From contig NC_066838.1 of assembly GCF_001640805.2 (NCBI RefSeq), positions 15,924,763 to 15,988,762 of the forward strand: DNA of 64,000 nt, written 5' to 3'. Below are positions 10,306 through 24,463 of the stretch, piece after piece. The stretch comes from Lates calcarifer (taxonomy: Eukaryota > Chordata > Actinopteri > Centropomidae). Positions within the stretch are counted from its first letter, which is position 1. Every line of letters starts with the position of its first letter. Under the pieces are notes generated by a model. The model was not told the DNA's origin, did not search any database, and saw only the letters and a program-made list of their open reading frames with translations. The translations under genes and the position numbers were made by a program.

Positions 10306-12715
10306 GATATAATTGTTATTTGTGGCTCTAAATCAAACTGTATTCTGTGCTCCTGAATTTAAAGACTCTCTTTGTTTCCATCTTTCTGTCCATCCCCCAG
10401 GTTCTCCCTCTGGCTTGAGGTAAATTCGGTAGGTGAGATGTAACTGAGCCAGTGGTGATTTTCTGCAAGCCACTGTGTTGTAGCTGGAATGTGTGGAGTT
10501 TGGGAGAGGAATGGAGGGAGGTGAGGGGGGAGGAGAGCTGCGACAGGCATGTCAGACTCTCTTTTCCAGCTGGTCCTGAGGGGTCAAACTGTGTGTGGAT
10601 GTGTGCATGTCATGGCCTCTCATTAGGGGGTGAGACGCTGCGGCTCCAGACCCCCATGGTAGGATTGCTGGGTGAGTCTGCAGTGATCCTGCCACTTTGA
10701 TGCCCCTGACCCCCCCACCACCACCAGGAGGTTAATGAGCCTCAGTGAGCTCTGTAGGCATGCTGTTATTGTGTGAGTGTGTGTTGTTAGATTTGAGGTG
10801 GGGGCATTAAGGAGAGGTAGAAGGCTCCTCCAGACCTCTGATATGCTTAACTGTGGTGGTCAGATCAGATGACCAGGCCATGAATGTTGTGGATGTGGAG
10901 AATAATGTTGGAATAACTCTGAAATAGTTAAACCAGCACCTGCTCTTCATGGTAATTTCTGTAAATCAGCCTTGAAAACATGGTTTCAAAGATGCATCAG
11001 ATTAATGTTTTGTACCATTTAGTAGACCTTGTCATCCCAGTGTAAACTGTATGTCAGGCCTGGTTCTTTAATCAGCAGTTATGATGGTGTAAATTGTGTC
11101 CTAAACGGCAGCAATTGTTAGATACATCTCCATGATATTAAGCAGTAAATGCAAATTTAAATAACAACTATTTTATAGTTTGTTCAGATTTCATTATTGC
11201 TGTTTACCATTTTAAGACAGGGACATTTTTTTCAAATGTTTGAAAATGTATTAAAATTTGAGCCTGATAATGTCAGTGTCATTTAAAAAAAAAAAAAAAT
11301 CCTTGGCAATATTTAATTTGGCATATAGACCAAGTGGTAGATAAATTATGTGTGAGAATTGGCATAGTAATAAAATGCAAACAAAGAATTAAAAAGAATT
11401 AAAAGAATTAAAAACGTAATTATCATTTTTTGTGATACCTAAAAATGTTTCACACCATGACTGAATATTCACTTAGGATCCAGGTAAGATCCAGTCACAT
11501 GGAAACTGATGGATACTGGAGTCCACAATAGTAACAATCAATTCTTTTGTAATGGATACACCTGCAGTTTGGGCACAAATGATTTGTCTTTCACCATTCA
11601 TTCAGGTATGCATGTGCTACTCCGTAGCAAAATGAGAATTTCTGTGGACCTGCAGTTGATTTTGATTCACTACCTTAACCATCAGTAATTACTGGCAATA
11701 ATTACTGGTCCGTCTTGACTTTTTCCCCCCATTTCTGTTTATCCTTAACCCCTGAAAATTGACCCCAGTGCTGCTTCACATAGCTGAGCAGGCAGTGAGA
11801 CATGAATGTGTTGTTTTGGGCAGGGCAGTGCAAGCCCCGGCCTGCAAAAGGGAGGCATGGGAGTCCTAAACAGGTGCTCAGACTCCTTTTTTCTCCCTTC
11901 TTTTCATCTTTCACTCCCTTTCCCTCTTTCTTCCTCCCACACCTGTTGAAGTGTGAGGACTCATGCTGGTTCAGCCTGCCGAGCCTGAGCTATACCAAGA
12001 CGGTGGGGGTCTGAACTAAGGTGTGGGTAACTACTTAACTAGTATGTTTTATCTACTTTGCCCTCCCTTTGTTGTCCCCCCCTCCATAGTCAGTTCCCGC
12101 TTTCAGTATCAGGTGTTACTTCTAAGATAATTAGTTGTGTGTCTTTTAGCACTGCAAGTTGGGTCAAAAGGGGGGAGGGGAAAATAGGAAAGACTACAAA
12201 TACGAAACCCAGTAATTACTTTAATGTAAGAAAAAAGTTTCAGATGGACACAACCTGTTAAATTACACATGTGCCATCTGCACAGAGCTGAATCCCATGG
12301 GTTTTTATACCACAGTGGAAACCAAAGTGGCAACAGAGACTGCCAGAGATTTAATTCTGGTCTGACCGATGGCTCCTGGAGTGGCGGGTGGCCTTTGCCC
12401 CCTGGCGGAGCACCTTGCTGAGCCCACACTGAGCCCTCAGCCCCCCGTCCGCTGTCACCAGGACACCAGGACACCAGGACACCAGGACTGCAAGATTTAC
12501 CCAGCTGTTTGGGATCTGTGGGCATGTGTTGCAAGAGAACGTTTACAGCATCACAGGACAGGGACATTAGCCTGAAGTAACTCACCATTTTTAAGAGCAG
12601 TAAGAGGACAGACTGATTGTAACGTGTAGTTGGATACATTTTCTGCTCTTTTCATTCCAGTTATTTCTGATTGCTTGGTTCAGTTTTTAAAAAGACAGCT
12701 GTGTGTAAATTCTAC
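10305..12715. other. Gene-free region
   Basis: Only simple sequence stands out: an A run near 11285-11300 and an 8-base tandem repeat at 12457-12489. No exon was supported. Confidence 0.6.
12457..12489. repeat. Short tandem repeat, unit ccaggaca
   Basis: The unit ccaggaca is repeated about four times in direct tandem, with the last unit ending ccaggact. Confidence 0.85.
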
Positions 12716-13027
12716 AGACATGGCAGCACGTCTGGTCTTTGATCAGTCTAAAAGGGCAAATGTCATTCCACTGCTTACTGACCTCCACTGGCTACCCATG
12801 GCTGTCAAATTCAAGTCACTAATGCTCACCTACAGAGCGACTATTGGGTCTGCACCCATCTATTTGAACTCAGTCATACAGGCTTATGCTCCCTCTTGGC
12901 CACAGTGTTCCTCCAAGGATGGTCGTCTGGCGTTGTCATCCCTGTACAAAAGCCACTTGCACTGTTCTTGTTTGTGGTTTCCTGATGGTGGAATGAGGTC
13001 CCAAATGGTCCCTATCTATTTTACCTG
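12700..13027 (+). pseudogene. L2/Rex-like LINE reverse transcriptase C-terminal remnant
   Basis: The plus frame reads AARLVFDQSKRANVIPLLTD, then LHWLPMAVKFKSLMLTYRA, TIGSAPIYLNSVIQAYAPS and LALSSLYKSH. This is the hallmark end of the ORF2 product in fish L2-group LINEs, after the palm and thumb. There is no catalytic YADD motif or endonuclease in the window, so it is a 5'-truncated dead copy. After the Leu-Tyr-Lys-Ser-His stretch the frame degrades (expected pattern of aromatic-Trp residues shifted) and stops at 13025-13027. It does not represent a host gene. Confidence 0.8.
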
Positions 13028-16000
13028 ATGAAGTACTTAAAACTGAAAAGTTGTTTGGCAGAATTATTATCCAGTCTTTCACAGTCAGAGTTTATGATGG
13101 GACACACCTGTCCACAGTGCAAGAGCTTTGTAGTGAGTGTTTCCCTGCAAGTATAGAAGTTTGACTGAGGCGAGGCAAAAGGTCAAAACAACTGAAGACA
13201 GAGACTGGACAGAGAAAGGATACAGCGGTATCCTTGGTTCTCATTTTTCAGACATTCCCTGCAAACATTCCCTCTGTTGTTTCATCATCACTCCTTTAAT
13301 GCTCTGTTGTGAAGTGGAAACAACCATGATTTGTGGTCTTTGTAGGCAGTGCCAGCACTAACATAGAACATTTATCTAAAGTTATCTGAAAACTGACGGG
13401 CTCTTTGTAACATCCCACAGCTGGTAGCTGAAACATTGAAGTGGAACATAATCACTAATGACTACAGTTTCAAGGAGATGTACCTCTAGTATTTAGAGGA
13501 TGAGGCTTAAATATGAACTTCTAGTAACTGTTGTCTTTATTCTTAAAGTACTCATTTTTATGTAGACTGTTCTTCAGAGACATTCACAGTTATTTATGAA
13601 ATTCAAGGTGTGGTACTTTAAAACAAAGCAGAAAGAACAAACAGTTAATTTAAGGAGCAAAATAATGAACTAAATAGCCCTATAAATCAATTACAATGTC
13701 ATCTTAACAGAGTATGGACTCAAAGACAGTCCTTTTTATGCACAAAGCAATGGACACCAGAAATACATAGATATAAATACCAAAACTCTGTCTCTTTTCC
13801 CATCCTCTACAAATAAATCTGCCAAAACAAAACACAATAAAACACAACTAAAGTATTTTATAATTATCCACCAAAATACAGCACTTAGATCACCATATAA
13901 TGGGCAATAAATCAATAAATTGTCTCACCTAAACATTAAAAGCGAAACCTTATGTCCTCTGAGATACCACTTTTTTGTTTTACTTTTTATTGAATTGTTC
14001 TTCACATAAGCTTCAATGACAATATGGTCATAGTTAAAATTTGTACCAAAAATCCACTGATCAGTTTTTCTTGCACATAAGGGACCAGTTGTGCTGGGTA
14101 TCAAATATATTACAGTGTAAAAAAAAAAAAATTAAATGTTAAAAAAATAACAAATAAATGCTTGATTGTCTTAAATAAATTAATTTTTTTATTTAAATAT
14201 TTTGGTTGGCTTTCTGCCTACCTCTTCATGCTCACAATTTGCACTAAGGCAACTCCACTTTGCTTACTCTGCAAATGAGAAAATAAACAGCAGGTTTTTA
14301 TGTTTTGTTTTGCCAATTAACAGATCTTAACAGATCTAAACCTAACAGTGAATCACAGTGGAACAGCATCATTGCAGTGAAACTGATTTGGGCACATCTG
14401 GAAAGGCTTTATGGGAAGATTTTAGTTTCAAATACTGTGTTGTGTTGTGTGTGTATGTGTTTGGGTGGCTGTCATGTGGGAATCCTCTCAGTATTCTCCA
14501 CAGGGGGGGTTGTTTTCTTTAGGTTTCAAAAAACAAGCACTCAAGTAATGACTTCAGTGTGTCTGTGGTGTTTTTGTTTCATTTGTGTGACACTAAATTC
14601 AACCTCAATCAATGCACATCTACCAGGTGGAACTGATATCTTCCATTAACGAGCTGCAGCACCCAGTGACACAGCGTACTGCGGTGTTTGTGTTTTTGCT
14701 ACACAGTGCATGTTCGTAAACCTGGTGTATGTGTGTTTGCGCGTGTTTGGGCACATGTGCGTGCATGCATGCCACCCTGTTCTCCTCTCATCTGGTCAGG
14801 CCCTCTAGCTGGTAATCTGAGCATAGAGATTAGAAAGAAAAACAACTGAGAAGAATGTCTTTGGTTGAGCCAGCGAGGAATTTACAATGGCCTTCAGGCT
14901 GCTTTGACCTCTCCCTCCCTTTCTCTCTCCCACTCTCTCTCTCATACACACACATAGAAATACCTAAAGGAAAATTATTTTCTTTATAACTTGGTCTCAT
15001 TTCACATTTCTGGCCATCACTCTTATCAGTTATAATAACATGTTACTCATCAACTTCAGTTGATACCTGAGGACATAGTGACATCATTAGAGAGGAGTCC
15101 AACAGCCCGAGCAACACAGTCAGATATGATCACACAGGTTGTAAACAAACCACCAGTTAAGACTTATTACCTCATTTATTTGTAGATAAATCAAACGTTA
15201 GCATTTCTTGCATGTTATAATCATCTAATCTATAGCCTGCTAAATCTAGTGGATATTTATAACACAGACAGTTTGGGTAACAACTTTATCAAGTGCCTGG
15301 TTTCTCTTTTAATATACGCATAGATAGAATAAGGATTATTTACAGCCTGTGTGATCTGAGTATTTGTGTTATTCTCATTCATGGCTTAAATAATGCTGCA
15401 TTCATTTCACATCTGAGTAATCGTAATTACAAGTTTCCGACTTGTAAAATTGTGTGGATATCAACATCTAAGTCATAATTATGACTGGGGATTTTTCTGA
15501 ATGCTCCAATATGTCCAACTTGGCACTTACTAATATGGAAGTCTCTAAAAACCAAATAAATATGGGAGCCTCACATCAGCCAGAGATTAAAAACAAATTT
15601 AACAGCCATAGTATTTTCAATTGTATTGCTCATGCACAGGATTTTAACAAGGAATCTTTGCCATCTCCACCATCCTTCCCATATGATGTGAGTGCAGCAT
15701 GAAGGTAGGAGAATTATATTATATAGAATTATATATCAGAATTGTTTAGAATATAAAATACAGCCTGCATGCTGAAATAACTTAACCATACAGAAAGACT
15801 TCATATGATTTTTGGCTGCAAGTTTCCCTGTGTGGACCTTTTTGAATGCAAGTACTTTCAAAACAATGTTGTAATGAGATAATTCAAACAAAAAAGTTAT
15901 GAAATTCACATGGAGATTGTTACCTATATTTGCACTGAAATATGAAGCATTTTGATAACCATACAATAAAACTGAGCATGTCTTTTGGAGTGGGAGAATC

Positions 16001-19000
16001 AAAGTCAAAGTAAGCAACAATGTCTTTGTTTCTTACCTGTATGCTGTAAACTATTTCATCTAAATATTCCTAAAAATCAAAACTTTAGCAAAAAATCACA
16101 ATGATTAAATAAGACACAGCATCTATAGCTGCTTTAAATCTCCCAAACAGAGATATATTTTGTGAAATCTGAACATTTTTGTAGCTTGTCCTGCAGTGAT
16201 ATGATGGTGATAGTCCAAGTTGGAAATAAAAAAGAAAGAAAATGTTATTGTCATTGTTGGACATGGAGAGAAGGTATGTTTTGATACTTTCCCATCTGTT
16301 GCCACAGGGATGTGATGGCCTGAAGCAGCTCTTCAACAGCTTGCAGCAATGTCACCATGTGGGCAGAGATGACACCACATTGTGGGGCAGACAGAGAGTT
16401 TGAGCCGGACGCTTCGATGGAGTTCTAGTTTCAGAGGGACAGCTGTGTGGATACTCAAGACATACTGGCCACCGTACCGCCTGATCTGATCCTCCTTGCT
16501 TCGTCACAGTCCAGCAACCTGCTTTCCTCCCAAACCTCAGCCAGTGTGTGTGTGTGTTTGTCTGTGACAGAGAGAGAGAGGAGGGGTATACAGGTCTTTG
16601 CCCAGATGAAGGGGACAGGTGTTAGGGACAGGAGGTGCCTGTGTGGCCTGGGGGTGTGGTCAGGTGGTGACACACCTGTCCCTACTTGCACAAGAGGGTC
16701 TAGTTACACACACACACACACACACAGACACACAAAAGCATGCACATCAGCCTGACCATGTGTTCTGACATGCAACGTTAGACCAACTAGCCTCTCATGC
16801 AATGTGAATCTGCTCACAATGACAAACCAGGGCTGCTTCTTGTTTTGCCAAGGAAAACATGGCAAGCTCAACTCTAGCAAAGTAATGTGATCATAATGTG
16901 AGAGGTGAGGGGACACATGGATTGAGCAGTAGACATGCAACACAAGGCCCTATGTGGGGATTTGGTTACCATGAAAAAGTGTGTGTGACAGAGAGAAAGG
17001 GGGGAAGCGAGTAGAGAGTGTCTCTGGATGTGATTAATTATTGTTTTCCATGCACGGTAGCTTAAGTGTCTCTGTGGATCATGTGGCTTGTTGTTCTGCT
17101 GAAACACAGTCAGTTATAAAAACTGTTCAAGGATTGAATGAGACTACAAAGGAAACAGCTTCACTATCGAGTCCAGATGAAGACCTCAAGGCTGACTGTT
17201 GTTCATTGAAACTCAAAGGAAGTTCTTAAGTCCTTGGCTTCTTTCTGACCTCACCACAGCGGTGTGGAATAGGTGTAAATGTTGGATTGCTGGTTTAGGA
17301 AAGTTACAGAAACAATCGGACACAGACCTCCTTATCTGACATCAGAGAGGAGTGGGTGGATGGGTTTTCTGAGGCTATCTGAGTGTCAGACATGTAGTTT
17401 GGGCAAAGTATGAAGCCGGCTACAGAGGAAAATGCTACAGAGGTCTGTTAACTTCAACCTCCTCACAACTCCAACTTTTTTTGTCTCTCAGTATCAAACT
17501 TTCAAAATCATTTTCAACCCCAACCAATGCTCACTTAAGCAACATAATTTTTGCTCCCTTTGCTCCCATAATTTTAGCTCCCTCCACTTGTTCGCAGACT
17601 TTTATATGTAAAATTGGGGAAGTTGCCCTTTAAGGAGGCAGCTCAGTAAACTGTTCTCTGACTCAGCCTGCTCCACATTAGAAATTCAGAAACTCTTTCA
17701 GCTGATTTTAAATTCTAATTTCTAATACGCAGAGCACAACATGACTGAACGTCCCTCTGTACTCTCCTTTTAAAAGTGTGTAAGTGGACACCAGTGTGTG
17801 TGGCACATGCAGTGTTTCTATAAAACCTTGGAGATGGGGGAGATAGGCGTCTGGCCCTGGGGTGTGGGTTTCAGGCAGGTGCATTCGCCTGCCCTGCGGC
17901 TCCTCAAGGGACAGGACAGAACGGGACAAGGAGGGAGAAGGAGGAGGAGAGGGGAGGCAATCTGTGCTTTCTGTAGTCACACCACACACACACTCACACA
18001 CACACACACACACACACACATGCACACAACCTCTAGTTCCTCAACTCAAAGGCTGATCCCCCCCACCCCAAACCAACAGCCCTCCCTCCTTATCCTACCA
18101 TATCCTTCATTGACTGGAATGCACCGGGACAATAGAACTGTCCCGGTCCTTCGGCTGGCGCCCCCCTAGGCCCACACAGGCCCTGACAGGAGGACAAAAG
18201 TGCACCTTGCACCTCTCAGCACCACCAGCAGCACCCTGGGGGCAAATACCTGAATACCTGTGGTAAATAAGAAGGAGCGAAGGAGAGAAAGAATGACACA
18301 ACATGAGGTGAGAGAGAAGAGAGGGATGAAAGAGAAGAAGAAAAAATAATCAGCACAGGAGATTTTCTGCTCTCAGCTGCCAAGTGTAACACAGACTTGT
18401 CCAGAGGTCCAAGCAAAACACAACAGCATTCTTCTTATTTTGATACCCTCTCCATTCCTATTATTATAATTCACCGTGTCACTCATTCTTTCACATCTAT
18501 TCTGACACTTGCTTTCTTAGTAACACCCCCCACCCCAGTATGTACTCTCTACACATCCTACTCTCTGTTCGTCCTCCCTTATTCTCTCATGTCATGACTT
18601 GCTGGCTTAGCTTACTCTGTGTGTGGTTCGTGCACATTCGGCGGCCCCTGACACTCCTTTTCCTGCGCCACATCTAAGCCTGGTTGGCTCGCAGTAGAAA
18701 TACAGGACAATAGATGGTTTAACAACTGAATGTGCAGGATATCACTGATTTCTTATTAACCAGCAGTGCTCGGAAAATCAAAGCCCAAAGGGTTTCACTC
18801 CTAGCAATCCCTGTGTTTCACTGACTCGCCCCCCCCCCCCACACTTTTCTGGGTGAAGGTGCTGTAATCAGTGAAATGAAGTGTGTTAAGCCACGGTCAC
18901 ATTACCACTGATGCAACCACAATCACTTTGCTCTGTGCAACAAATGTGGGTGTATTGAGACTGTGAGGTCATGCAACTGGAACAAGGGCTCTAAAAAGTA

Positions 19001-19475
19001 GAATAACTTCTAATAAAGGTTAAGATACTTCAACTTTGAACACATTTTATCAGTCTTTATCATCTATTCTCAAGTAAAGGGCAACGATGGAAAGTGTTGA
19101 ACATCAAGGAAACTATCTATTGATGTACAGTCTGCTGAATATTTTCATTTTCGTAGCTATATGCACATTATCTTTTAGCCTCCCACTATTGGAACAACAT
19201 GTAAAACTAACAGCCAATAGCTACAAAAGTCCTTATATTAAAATATTCATGACACCTTCATTAAGCTGATGTGAACCATCTCCCACATTGTACCACCACA
19301 CAATAAACCATGCTGTCTCCCTTCTCATTGACATTACATAACATTAATCAGACAAAGTGTAAGCGTTCCAGATGGTGAGAGACTGCGAGCAGCATTGTAT
19401 GTGTGTGATATTCAAACCTGAGGTGACTGTGACATGGATCACCTCTATTTATCAACCTTGTGTTGTGTACAGTTA
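13028..19475. other. Long gene-free region with microsatellites
   Basis: AT-rich and simple sequence dominates. It includes an A run near 14120, a CA run at about 16710-16727, a (CA)n run at about 17984-18020 and a C run at about 18830-18840. The open frames in it are short, lie within or beside simple repeats, and show no family motif or consistent splice borders. Confidence 0.6.
17984..18020. repeat. (CA)n microsatellite
   Basis: A CA run with one ct interruption near its left end. Confidence 0.9.
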
Positions 19476-19633
19476 AGTGTGGTGGTAGAAGAAGTACACA
19501 GATCCTTTACTTAACTACAGGTCGAAGTATAAAGTGACAGTGTTACATGTTACATTACTCTCAAATAAACGCAAGCACCTTAAAACTGAAGTACAGTACT
19601 TGAGTAATTGTACTTAGTTACTTTCCAGCACTG
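19476..19633 (+). mobile_element. hAT-like short nonautonomous element
   Basis: The left end is gtggtggtagaagaagtaca and the right end actttccagcactg. Read on the other strand, the right terminus is CAGTGCTGGAAAGTAACTAA. The interior has gatcctttacttaac and tacttgagtaattgtactta. There is no coding capacity. It is the most complete short copy of the family in the window. Confidence 0.6.
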
Positions 19634-20397
19634 CTTGAGTGTATGTAATACTGTCTCTTAAGAGTTGACCAATATGATGATATATACCATGCATCAACCA
19701 TTACAGATAATGTTTATACCAAAGTAGATGTGTATGTCTTTAATATGTTGTTGATTTAGGCTGCTGTGAAATGTTTTATTATCTGTGTTTCCATTGATAT
19801 ACTGTATGTCCATATCTTTGAGCAGCAATGTGTGGCAAAACCTCATCCATCTTCTATCCCTCATTTTCCCCCTCCTTTCCTCTCCTATTGCATAAACCCA
19901 CATTATTTTTATAAATAATAATAAAAAATACATTGTCAATGCACTAATAAAAAAAAAAAAAATAAAAAAAAAATATCAATATAATCATAAAAACAATATA
20001 TTTTATAATAATATGAAAAAAAAATACTACTTATCATAACTGATAGCATGCTAATTTACGTAGAACTGAAGAGTGTTCTTAGCAAGTAAACAATAAAGCT
20101 GAATACTCAGCTTGCAACATTTATTGTAGGCCTCTGAGTAAACAGCTGTCAATGCTAACATTGGAAATGTAGCAATAGCAGAACTTACAAATAGCTCCTC
20201 TAACTATTTGGGTGTGATGGAAATGTATTACACAGCTCTGGATGGCACAAGGTTGGAAATCTGTTACACACTGTGTATCTCATCTGTTTACTCTCCTGTC
20301 CCTTTATGGCTCATCCTCTACCCTCTGACCCTGTGGGACAGAGAGGGTCTGTGTTTAGGAGGAAACACAGTACCAGCCACATAACACACACACAGAT

Positions 20398-20438
<41 letters not shown>

Positions 20439-23400
20439 ATTGAAGGGGACAGCAGGAGTGCGGAGGTGGGCAGGAAATGGCGTGTACCCCCTCCTAGAGG
20501 CTATATCCTGTCCTTGGTTAAAACTGGTTTATTTGTCCGGAGACCTGAGCTCTTTGTGTGCATGTGGATGTCTGTGTGCATGAACACCATCCAGAGTTGT
20601 AGATCCTCAGCAGAAAGGCATTCGCAGCACAGTGAGCATATCTCTCTGCCCTCGCAGCACATGTCATTGATCAAGTCTACATTGCAACATGTGGCATTCC
20701 TCTGCAAATTCTACTCCCAACTGATTTGATAAACGTCCCGCAAACAGAAACACTCATTCTTCACCAGACACCCACCAACATCCCTCCTCCTCATCCTCAT
20801 TCCCCAGTGTCCAGTCTCTTTCCCTCAATCTCTTCTCCCTCGTTGCTTCAACTTGTCCTCCTCCCATTATTATCTTCTTATCCCCAGTTCCTACTCTTTT
20901 TCAAACCTCAGGCCATTTAGTTTCTCCATCCTACATCCCCCCTTTACTTTCCACAGGCTGGACATTTTTGTCAAACTTGAAATGAGGAGATATTTTTATA
21001 TGTTTTACAGGATAAAGGCAGATGAGAGAGTCCGTTGGGACTGAGTGCCAACCTCCAAACAGAGGAGAGTGTCTTTGGACAGCGGCATTGTGTAAGAGTG
21101 CTGTAGCTTGTAAGATGGTTTGAAACTTTAACCCAGTGACTTAACCCTCTTGGCTCGAATGTGATCCTCCAGTGATTCAGCTCCACAAAATACAGCCAGC
21201 TCTGATTTCAGCAATATACTGTACGCTCCCTCTCACCCGATGAGGGCCACTATGAGCCCCCTGGCAGAGAGGAACCTCCACCTCACAGACACCCACAGAC
21301 GCACTCATACATCTGTGTACACACAAACAGCTGTGGCCGCACCCAGATGCTTCATATCAGCACTTTTTCGGAGAGGGGCTGTGTTTATACAAGACTGACA
21401 GGCCACTTCCTGTGTCCCAAACATTACCGCAAACACATGCGCTGACAGCAAAGCAGCAGAGGGAGAAAACTGCAATTTCAGCTTTCAAAAATGTTAGTCC
21501 CTACGTGTTGGAAAAGGTTTGCCTCATTGCTGACATACAGCGCACTGCTGCTTCCCATTACTCAAATCAAGAGAGTGGAGTTTACGCTTCCCTGTAATCT
21601 ACTCTGTTCCACACATGCAATGCTCCACTTACAACTCTACACGGCATGATTGTTTAGAGAGAAGCATATATTTTCTGTTTCCAAGATGACGGCACTCTTA
21701 ACAAAATAAAACTCATCCGGCTGCAAATTGTCAAACATCAGCTTTCGTGTACACAAAACCAAACCGGTATTCTCTGTACATGAAACAACATCCAGGCTTT
21801 ACTTAAGTATCCACAAAAAAGAGCAATTGAATTTTTATTGTTTTCATTTATTAGAGCGAGGCAATTACTGTTAGACATTCTTTCCATGGGAATAACACAT
21901 GTGAGAGATTAAAATGAATGGGCAATCCCCTTTTCTTTGTAATTAGGTCAGCATAACATTATTTCCTGTTACAGGAAAATTTAATTATTAGTTTAACTCA
22001 AGAGCAGACTGCAAGAACAGAGAAGCCCTCCCTTCCTCCCTCCCTCCCTTTCTCTCTCTCTCTCTCTCCCTCTCTCCTACACTGTAGTATTGTATGTCTG
22101 TCACTAATGGCTCAAGAATGTCACATTAGTCAGGGGCCGCATGCGTGACGCTGCGAACATTAAAACACTTTGAGGAGGCCAATATGATATTACACACACA
22201 CATACACACACACTGGAAAAGAAAGGTGACAGGTCCAGTGATCTCATTGCCTCAAAGCTACACGGTGATAGACTGCCTCCTACGCACTGCAAACCAGAAA
22301 AATGCCCACCCCCCCAGCGAGATGTCAGAGTTAAATTTCAAAACGGCCCGCAACGTATCAGAAGTGACAGCCTGTTTAGTGAAATGTTTTTTGTACAAAT
22401 TTGCGGAGGCAGAGTTTATATGTCCGAAGGGAGAAAATGGAATATCATTAAACTCTGTGGGATTATTTGACATGTTATACGTCTGATCCATCTTTTAACC
22501 CATCCGACCCCGCTGCCCCTCGTCTCTGTGCCCAGCAAAAGTGACACCCTCGTCAACAGTTCAGGCAGAGTTTAGTCCCCTGTGGCCCGTTTCTCTGCCT
22601 CTCTGACTCACTGCCTGCGTAGGTGTGCAGCAGTTAAATGACTCTCACCTCTCGCTTCCAAAACAGCCCAGAGAGGTATAAGACAGACAAATGAAAAAAT
22701 CCCCCTTGATCAAAGTGGAGACATTTATTCAGTAGGCGTATGTTTGTATGTGCGACTCTGAGTGTGCACATGTGTCTAGTCTTTCGGGTGCTGTTTACAT
22801 TGGGCAAGCTAAGTCATGCAATCTGATCCCAAAGCTTTTTGAGAGCCTCACACACACACACACACACATGTGCATCCACCTCTCAACGCTAGGAGCTATT
22901 GGAGGAAACGCGCTGTTACCTCACTCAAGACACGCTGGCGTCAGTGTGTGTGGGTCAGGAGGGCAGCGGGGAGTGCAGACACATTGCTACCATATGTGCA
23001 CCCTGGATGTTCACCCTCAGCTGGGATCATGAGCGCGGACTTCCTCCAAAAGTTCCTACAAGGTAACCGGAGTTTAACCATCACGGAGCAGATGGCCGCA
23101 CCAGACTGAGCGGACCCGTGTTAGTCCCGAGGATTTTTCGCTACGGTCCAGGGCCATTTTGGTCACGAGCCTAAAGTTTCCTGCTTCCATCTGTGGCCGC
23201 TCCTACAACAGGAAGTGGGTCAGTGGGATTCCCACACTCAGCTAATTTCACACTGACTTTTATTCCCCCCCTCCTCCAGCATAAACTTACTCACTCTGGT
23301 CTTTGCTCAGCATCTTCCTTCCCTTTTTTATGCTTGAATCTTACGTTCACCTCCTTTTCTTCTCCCACCTGCAGTCACTGTGCAACACCCCCCAGCCTTT

Positions 23401-23640
23401 TTAGCATGTGTGCCTCTATATGTGTGTGTGCTGACAGCCTGGCAGGTGTGTGCAGGTGTTCCCCTTATCACTCAGCATCGCACAAACCTGTCCCAGCTCC
23501 TCCTAACACACACACCGCTCTGTCTTCCCATTCAGAAACTGTCATGTCTGTCCCGATGAACTCATTAGTCCATACAATGCATGTTGAAATACTAATTAAT
23601 ATTAGAGCACATAATAAGTAGGTCCACACATTTTTTTATA
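19634..23640. other. Gene-free region downstream of the Snail-family gene
   Basis: It holds A-rich low complexity at 19950-20030, a (CA)n microsatellite at 20385-20437, CT-rich sequence at about 22030-22075 and a CA run at about 22850-22868. Complex AT-rich stretches at about 21820-21990 and 22270-22490 are not simple repeats or recognisable transposons, so they are candidate regulatory DNA. No coding exon was supported. Confidence 0.5.
20385..20437. repeat. (CA)n microsatellite
   Basis: A long CA run, with one gata interruption near its left end. Confidence 0.95.
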
Positions 23641-23654
23641 TTTTAAAAAAAGCT

Positions 23655-23660
23655 TTTATT
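23655..23660 (-). promoter_or_regulatory. PolyA signal (AATAAA) for the Snail-family gene
   Basis: The plus strand reads tttatt, i.e. AATAAA on the minus strand, about 0.8 kb after the stop codon. No closer canonical signal was noticed, so the 3' UTR would be about 0.8 kb. Confidence 0.45.
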
Positions 23661-24463
23661 TACACATGGAAGAAAAATACACAACCTTAAAAAGGCACAG
23701 ATTTCTTGGCATGTTCAGCAAAATAGTTTATAAAAACTGTAGGTCAAAAAAAACATGTCTAAATAAATGACAATATTGGTGAAGGCAAATTGTGTTTTTT
23801 GGTCAACCTTTAAAGTGGTCCTTTCATGTCTGACGACACAATGATTGTGTGTGGAAAGTGTTTGTGGCGGGAGGAGAGGCGAGCGGAGGGTCACCTGTCG
23901 TCGAGGTCACAGCCAGCTCGTCTCTCAGCGCCCTGCCTCCACAGTACACCATACACAGACAGCTGTCTCAACACACACACACAGACACTTGCTCATTTCC
24001 ACACACATGCCATGTATGTATAGTATGGTGAGGAATGACATCCCTGCATACACCACAGACACACACAAACACACCCAAGCAGCTGCAACATGGCCAGAGT
24101 CCCGGACCGGCCGGCACCAATGGAGTTTCCTGGGAATTAACTGCATGTCCAGCTGCCCTCAAATCACACACAGACACATACAAACAGTTGACAGAACGCA
24201 GCAAAAATATGCTGCAAATAGCCAGTATGACCTCACAAAAAAATCTGATAAACCTACAGTCTTGAAATATTAAAGGCACTTAGAGTCTTTTTATAAAAGC
24301 AACAGAACTCCAGTTGTTCTGTCATGGCTTTGAAACGAGCTGGCTTCCAAATGTCCTCTGGGTGTATTGGCTCTAATCAGTAGGAGGGAGGGTGGTGGGG
24401 GGTGATTCAGAACCAGCAAGCAGCTTCAACTGGCTCATGAGAGCAGTCCAGGGAATGTGAGCC

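Noticed and set aside
12109..12639. A 176-codon minus-strand frame
   Set aside because: The composition is non-protein-like, it overlaps the ccaggaca tandem repeat, and no known domain was recognised.
23030..23064. ATG-led frame MSADFLQKFLQ followed by GTAACC
   Set aside because: It resembles a tiny first coding exon, but no partner exon, promoter or family similarity could be found in the window.
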